Assembly (NCBI GenBank): GCA_036501535.1
Contig: DASYAE010000088.1
Location: forward strand, 1 to 25,350
Length of the DNA stretch: 25,350 nt
Source: DASYAE01 sp036501535
GTDB taxonomy: Bacteria; Actinomycetota; Actinomycetes; Streptomycetales; Catenulisporaceae
Reading direction: 5' to 3'
Below are positions 21,680 to 25,350 of this stretch, in pieces. Under the pieces are notes generated by a model. It saw nothing but the letters and a program-made list of their open reading frames with translations. It was not told where the DNA came from and did not search any database. The position numbers were made by a program, and so were the translations under genes. How positions within the stretch are numbered: the first letter of the stretch is position 1; each line of letters starts with the position of its first letter.

Positions 21680-21925
21680 GTTTTCTCAGCTAACTTGGTG
21701 CGCTGGGCCGGATCCGGGGCGCGGCCCGGTCGGCAGGTGGGCGCCGTCCGGGCGGAAGCGGGACGGCACCGGGCCGGCAGTGGGCGGGGATTGAGCGGAA
21801 TCGGCAGCGGCGCAGCAGCAAATGTCCGAGGATTGGACGACTGCCGTTTCCTGAATGAGCAGGAGCCACATACGGTGGAGTCGAGTGCGCCGTACTTAAA
21901 ATTGTCAACTCAGGTAATGTAATTT

Positions 21926-21954
21926 TTTGCACCCCCTACGTAGTCAGATATTAT
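21926..21954 (+). promoter_or_regulatory. Promoter of the TetR-TPR gene in an AT-rich patch
   Basis: A -35-like TTTGCA (21926-21931) and a -10-like TATTAT (21949-21954) are spaced 17 bp apart. The patch from about 21890 to 21958 is strikingly AT-rich against the surrounding sequence. The predicted start near 21961 gives a leader of about 100 nt before ATG 22060. Confidence 0.6.
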
Positions 21955-22059
21955 TCGCAGTGCGGCCCCAGGCCGGTCGGGGTGGGTCGGTCGGGACGCG
22001 CTGGGCGAGCCGCGCGTGGTGGCGCGGCTGATCACGAGTGTTCAGAGGGGCGAGGGAGC

Positions 22060-24477
22060 ATGGGACCGCAGGACAGGCGGCTGGCCGCGATCGCCGCGGC
22101 GGCGGCGGCCGTGCTGGGCGAGACCGAGTATCACAGGGTCCGGACACAGGATGTGGCGGCCCGGGTGCGGCTCGAGGACTCCGGCGACGGCAGGTCGGTG
22201 CGCGGCAACCGCAGCGCGGTCTGGCTCTACAACGAGGTGCGCAGCCGCCGGGTCCTGGTCACCCTCGCCGCCCGGCACGCCTGGGAGGAATACCTGGCCC
22301 GCGCAGCCACAGTGGCCGGCGCCGAGCCCGTGCAACCGAGCGCCCATACCCTGACGCAGGCGCGCGAACTGGTCGCCTCGGCCCTACTCGACGCCGCCCG
22401 GTTCCACCGCGCCGCGAAGTTCCTGATGCGCCAGGTGGGCCTGGGGATCGGCGACATCGCCACCTCGGAGAAGCGCACCCGCGCCGAGGACCAGCCCCCG
22501 CCGGTCTGGCCCGACTCGGCCTGGGGCCGGGTAGCCGCAGACGGCTTCGCCGGACGCTTCACCGTATTCGCCGACCACTTCGCCCCGAGCCTGGCCGCCG
22601 CGTCCCGCGCCGCGTGCCCACTCCCCGAAGCCGAGGCGATGGCGCAGGCGCAGACCCTGTCCGATCTGGTCTTCCGGGCACTGCTCGGCGACGAGGACGG
22701 ACCGCTCGACCGAATCGCCGAAGGCCTGGCAGCGTACTGGTTCGAGCGCGAACTGGTCCGCACGGCGGGCCCATGGGTGCACCAAGTCGCGGCGGCCGAG
22801 CGGGTCGCGGCGCGACGTGGCCAGCGCACCTCGGAACCCCGATCCGCGGCGACGGCCAGCGGCTACCTCGCCGAGGCACTGATGGCCTCAGGCACATTGA
22901 ACGCACGGGCCGCGACCGAGGGGCGCCTCCGGGTCGGACTGCTGCTGGAACTGCTACAGAACCCTGACGGAGACCACGCCGGACTGGGGTTCGGAGGGAT
23001 CGAAAGCGCGGCAGATGTGCTTGCGCTCCCTGATCCGTCCGCAGACTCGGCGGAGAGCACATCGCACGGCGACCCGGTCATGTCCGTGCACGCAGTCGAA
23101 CAGACTCTCAAGGGACTGACCAGCCGCTCGGCGAACCCGGCAGACCTGCGCGAGCTCTGCGACGCGGCAAGCCGAACCGGTCTGGCCGCACAACACTTCG
23201 GCGACCTGGACGAAGCGGTCGAGGCGCACTGGATCGCCCGAGCCTGCGTCGAACACGCCGGTACCCAATCCGACAGCGCGCAACTCGACAGTGCGCGGGC
23301 GGACGGAGCCGCAGACTCCTACATCGCGCGGGCCGAGACCAACCTGAGCGAGGTGGCCCTGGATCAGGGTGCACTGACCGAGGCGGAGCAACTGTGCGAG
23401 CAGGCGCTGGAGCGCCGACGACGACTGCTCGACGGCGGCGCCGCGACCTGGCGCAGATACGCGATCACGGCCGATCTACACGCCCGGATCGCAGGAGCCG
23501 CAGGACGCACAGTAAGGGCGGTCGTCGAAGCGCAGCGAACCCTAGACGAGCGCAGCACGCGATTCAGCGGCGCACAGAACGCGAGCGTGGCAGCGGCGCG
23601 CACAGTGCTCGGTGAAGCGCTGATCGGTGCCGGGCACCCGCTGGAGGCCCGGCACCACCTGGAGCTCGCACAACTCGCCTATTCAGGCAGGCTCCCGGCC
23701 TACGGCTACACAGCACAGCAGGTCAGGGTTCTCCTGGCAAGGGCAGCACTCGCACTCGACTCCCCCGCGGCGGCCGAGCAAGCCCTCCCGGACGACGACG
23801 TGACGCAATGGCTGGCCGAGACAGTCTCCCGCCGACTAGCCGCATCGATCAGGGGCCTGCGAGCAGTCGGACACAGCTGGCGAGGCCACTGCGACGACGC
23901 GATCGCCGTACTGGACACAGCAATGGCGGACCTCCCGCGGGCCGACCCGGAGCACCCGGACCGACTGCTACTAAGCCTCGACCTGGTCCGAGCCGAGACA
24001 CTGCGCCGAGCCGGAGACCCACGAACCGCAATCGCACTCCTGACCGAGATGCGCGCGGCAGAGCAGCGACTCGACGGCGGCCGGTTCTGCCCCGCCACAG
24101 CAAACACGCTGCGCGCACTGGCCCGCTGCGCCGACGACCTAGGAGACCAGGAAGCCGCATCAAAGCACTACCGAACGATGCGCGAACTCGCCGGCCCCGA
24201 CGCCGACGACCCCCGCTCCTGGATGCTGCGCGCAGACCTGGACCAGGCACGCAGGCTGGTGGCATCCTCAGACCTCGCCGCAGCAGCCCCACTCCTGCGA
24301 GACCTGCTAAACCGCCGCCTGTACGAGCACGGCCGCCCGGCCCTGCAGGAAGGACACCCGGTACTGGCCTCCGCACGCGCCCTGGCCGAGCGCATCGGCC
24401 TGAACACGACAGCAAGAATCGGCAGCGGTCGAAACAACGACGACGCATCAGAGGCCGACGACTGGCAGGTCGACTAG
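22060..24477 (+). CDS. TetR-like DNA-binding domain fused to TPR-like repeats
   Basis: An 805-residue protein. Residues about 5-75 resemble a TetR N-terminal HTH: LAAIAAAAAAVLGETEYHRV, then QDVAARV, then VWLYNEVRSRRVLV. About 16 residues (LEDSGDGRSVRGNRSA) are inserted between the HTH helices, so DNA binding may be altered. Residues about 90-290 are helical as in TetR ligand domains. A helical solenoid of TPR-like repeats begins near residue 340, for example AETNLSEVALDQGALTEAEQ and ANTLRALARCADDLGDQEAA, and runs to about 790. The ATG at 22060 follows GAGGGG; the in-frame GTG at 21982 lies before that ribosome site. It may be a large regulator using TPRs for protein contacts, loosely like SARP/LuxR-type fusions. 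The target is unknown. Confidence 0.72.
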   Translation: MGPQDRRLAAIAAAAAAVLGETEYHRVRTQDVAARVRLEDSGDGRSVRGNRSAVWLYNEVRSRRVLVTLAARHAWEEYLARAATVAGAEPVQPSAHTLTQARELVASALLDAARFHRAAKFLMRQVGLGIGDIATSEKRTRAEDQPPPVWPDSAWGRVAADGFAGRFTVFADHFAPSLAAASRAACPLPEAEAMAQAQTLSDLVFRALLGDEDGPLDRIAEGLAAYWFERELVRTAGPWVHQVAAAERVAARRGQRTSEPRSAATASGYLAEALMASGTLNARAATEGRLRVGLLLELLQNPDGDHAGLGFGGIESAADVLALPDPSADSAESTSHGDPVMSVHAVEQTLKGLTSRSANPADLRELCDAASRTGLAAQHFGDLDEAVEAHWIARACVEHAGTQSDSAQLDSARADGAADSYIARAETNLSEVALDQGALTEAEQLCEQALERRRRLLDGGAATWRRYAITADLHARIAGAAGRTVRAVVEAQRTLDERSTRFSGAQNASVAAARTVLGEALIGAGHPLEARHHLELAQLAYSGRLPAYGYTAQQVRVLLARAALALDSPAAAEQALPDDDVTQWLAETVSRRLAASIRGLRAVGHSWRGHCDDAIAVLDTAMADLPRADPEHPDRLLLSLDLVRAETLRRAGDPRTAIALLTEMRAAEQRLDGGRFCPATANTLRALARCADDLGDQEAASKHYRTMRELAGPDADDPRSWMLRADLDQARRLVASSDLAAAAPLLRDLLNRRLYEHGRPALQEGHPVLASARALAERIGLNTTARIGSGRNNDDASEADDWQVD

Positions 24478-24561
24478 CCTTGCCCAGCTTGGTTCACCGG
24501 GCGGGGGTTGGCCGCGTCAGCCGCCTGCTTCAGTGCGACGGATGACTCCGGTTCGCCCAGG

Positions 24562-25350
24562 TCAAAGCTCCCATCCGGTCAGGATGTCGGGTTCCTGGTC
24601 GGGTCGGTAGTCGTGGGCGTGCTCGACGCGGTAGGTGTGTCCGGTGTGTCGGGAGGTCCATTCCACGCTGCGTCCGGGCACGATGACCTTGACCGTGAAG
24701 CCGCAGGCGGTCTTGATCCGGTGGTGGTGGCGGCACAGGGGGACCAGGTTCTCCTTGCTGGTCTGTCCGCCGTGCTGCGGGCAGTCGTGATCGAACGGCT
24801 CGACGTGGTCCAGATCGCACCGGCACGCCGGACGCGTGCACCCCGGGAACACGCACACCCGGTCGCGTGCCTGCACGAACCGGCGTACCTCGGCGGTTGG
24901 CTGGTACACCCGCGGTGCGGTCTTGATCAGGGCGCCGCTATCGGGGTCGTAGGCGAACCAGCGCCACAGCGAGCCCGGTGCCATGGCCAACGCGCGGGCG
25001 GTGTCTGCGGAGATCGCCCCGTACCGCTCCAGCTCCCCGGGTTGCGCGTTGAGCGCCAGGAGTGTTTCGAGTGAGACCGTGACCTGGACCAGGGCTGCCG
25101 GTGTGGCAGGGCCCTGTCCCGGGGTCGTGTTGGGGGTGTCCAGGATCATGGCGCACATCACATCCGCGCGGCGCTGCGCCAGGGTACGTTCGTCCTGCGG
25201 ATCCTCGGTCCGGGCCGTCTGATCCACCCGTTCGTAGACGGCGGTGGCTTGTTCTGCGGTGGTGTTCAGGAAGAGGGTGGCCATGCCGTCCTGCTCGGCG
25301 GCCATGGTGACCTCGCGCTGTTTGGCGGCGCGCTGCTGCCGGAGCTTCGC
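24562..25350 (-). CDS. DUF222/HNH endonuclease (13E12 repeat type), 5' end outside the window
   Basis: The frame is open to the window edge, so the N-terminus is missing; an ATG at 25305 is internal and not the start. The visible 262 residues hold the end of DUF222 (DGMATLFLNTTAEQATAVYE, then ERTLAQRRADVMCAMI) and a C-terminal HNH domain: CVFPGCTRPACRCDLDHVEP with zinc-binding Cys and the catalytic His, then NLVPLCRHHHRIKT. The HNH domain cuts DNA. This family is present in many near-identical copies in actinobacteria and is often linked to mobile DNA, but no transposase is seen. It converges on the TetR-TPR gene across 84 bp that contain no clear terminator. Confidence 0.9.
   Translation of the reverse strand, partial: AKLRQQRAAKQREVTMAAEQDGMATLFLNTTAEQATAVYERVDQTARTEDPQDERTLAQRRADVMCAMILDTPNTTPGQGPATPAALVQVTVSLETLLALNAQPGELERYGAISADTARALAMAPGSLWRWFAYDPDSGALIKTAPRVYQPTAEVRRFVQARDRVCVFPGCTRPACRCDLDHVEPFDHDCPQHGGQTSKENLVPLCRHHHRIKTACGFTVKVIVPGRSVEWTSRHTGHTYRVEHAHDYRPDQEPDILTGWEL

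Noticed and set aside
24478..24561. Weak GGCGG/CCGCC hairpin between convergent genes
   Set aside because: Only 5 bp of stem with a long loop and no T tract, so not called a terminator.

Overview
The window is high-GC DNA with GTG/TTG starts, dense divergent and convergent gene pairs and typical actinomycete families (UTRA-type GntR, DUF222/HNH, NIPSNAP with ArsR, S53 protease, TetR-TPR fusion). It most likely comes from a filamentous actinomycete; placing it nearer Catenulisporales or Streptomycetales than elsewhere is only an impression. No rRNA, tRNA, CRISPR array, transposase or integrase was found.

Left part (1-4795): an accessory-looking stretch. A GntR/UTRA regulator sits behind a promoter whose start region is a perfect palindrome plus a third half-site. 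Facing it is a SAM-methyltransferase-like gene. A gene-poor, less GC-rich gap follows, holding five copies of an 8-bp motif and a strong orphan terminator. Next come an archaeal-type AAA ATPase with a DUF234-like C-terminus, preceded by its own inverted repeat, and an NAD(P)-binding SDR protein.

Centre (4921-12804): the most notable part. A rightward pair (MoxR-type AAA+ ATPase, then a zincin-vWA protein) meets a leftward three-gene operon end to end with only 12 bp between stops. The operon encodes a PD-(D/E)XK (DUF559-like) nuclease, a protein with two winged-helix-like regions, and a 1094-residue fusion of an N-terminal AAA-type NTPase with a C-terminal HerA/DUF87-type translocase ATPase. 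Together these parts (nuclease, DNA motor, wHTH, MoxR, peptidase-vWA) look like a candidate NTP-dependent conflict or defence locus. This is inference from domain content.

Right part (13277-25350): a secreted S53 (sedolisin) protease with three C-terminal repeats; an ArsR regulator next to a NIPSNAP gene broken by an internal deletion; an M20 amidohydrolase; DNA-3-methyladenine glycosylase I divergent from a macro-domain protein that carries a TTA codon; a TauD/clavaminate-synthase-like Fe(II)/2OG oxygenase with two adjacent inverted repeats in its leader; a TetR-like/TPR fusion behind an AT-rich promoter; and the 3' part of a DUF222/HNH endonuclease gene cut by the window edge.
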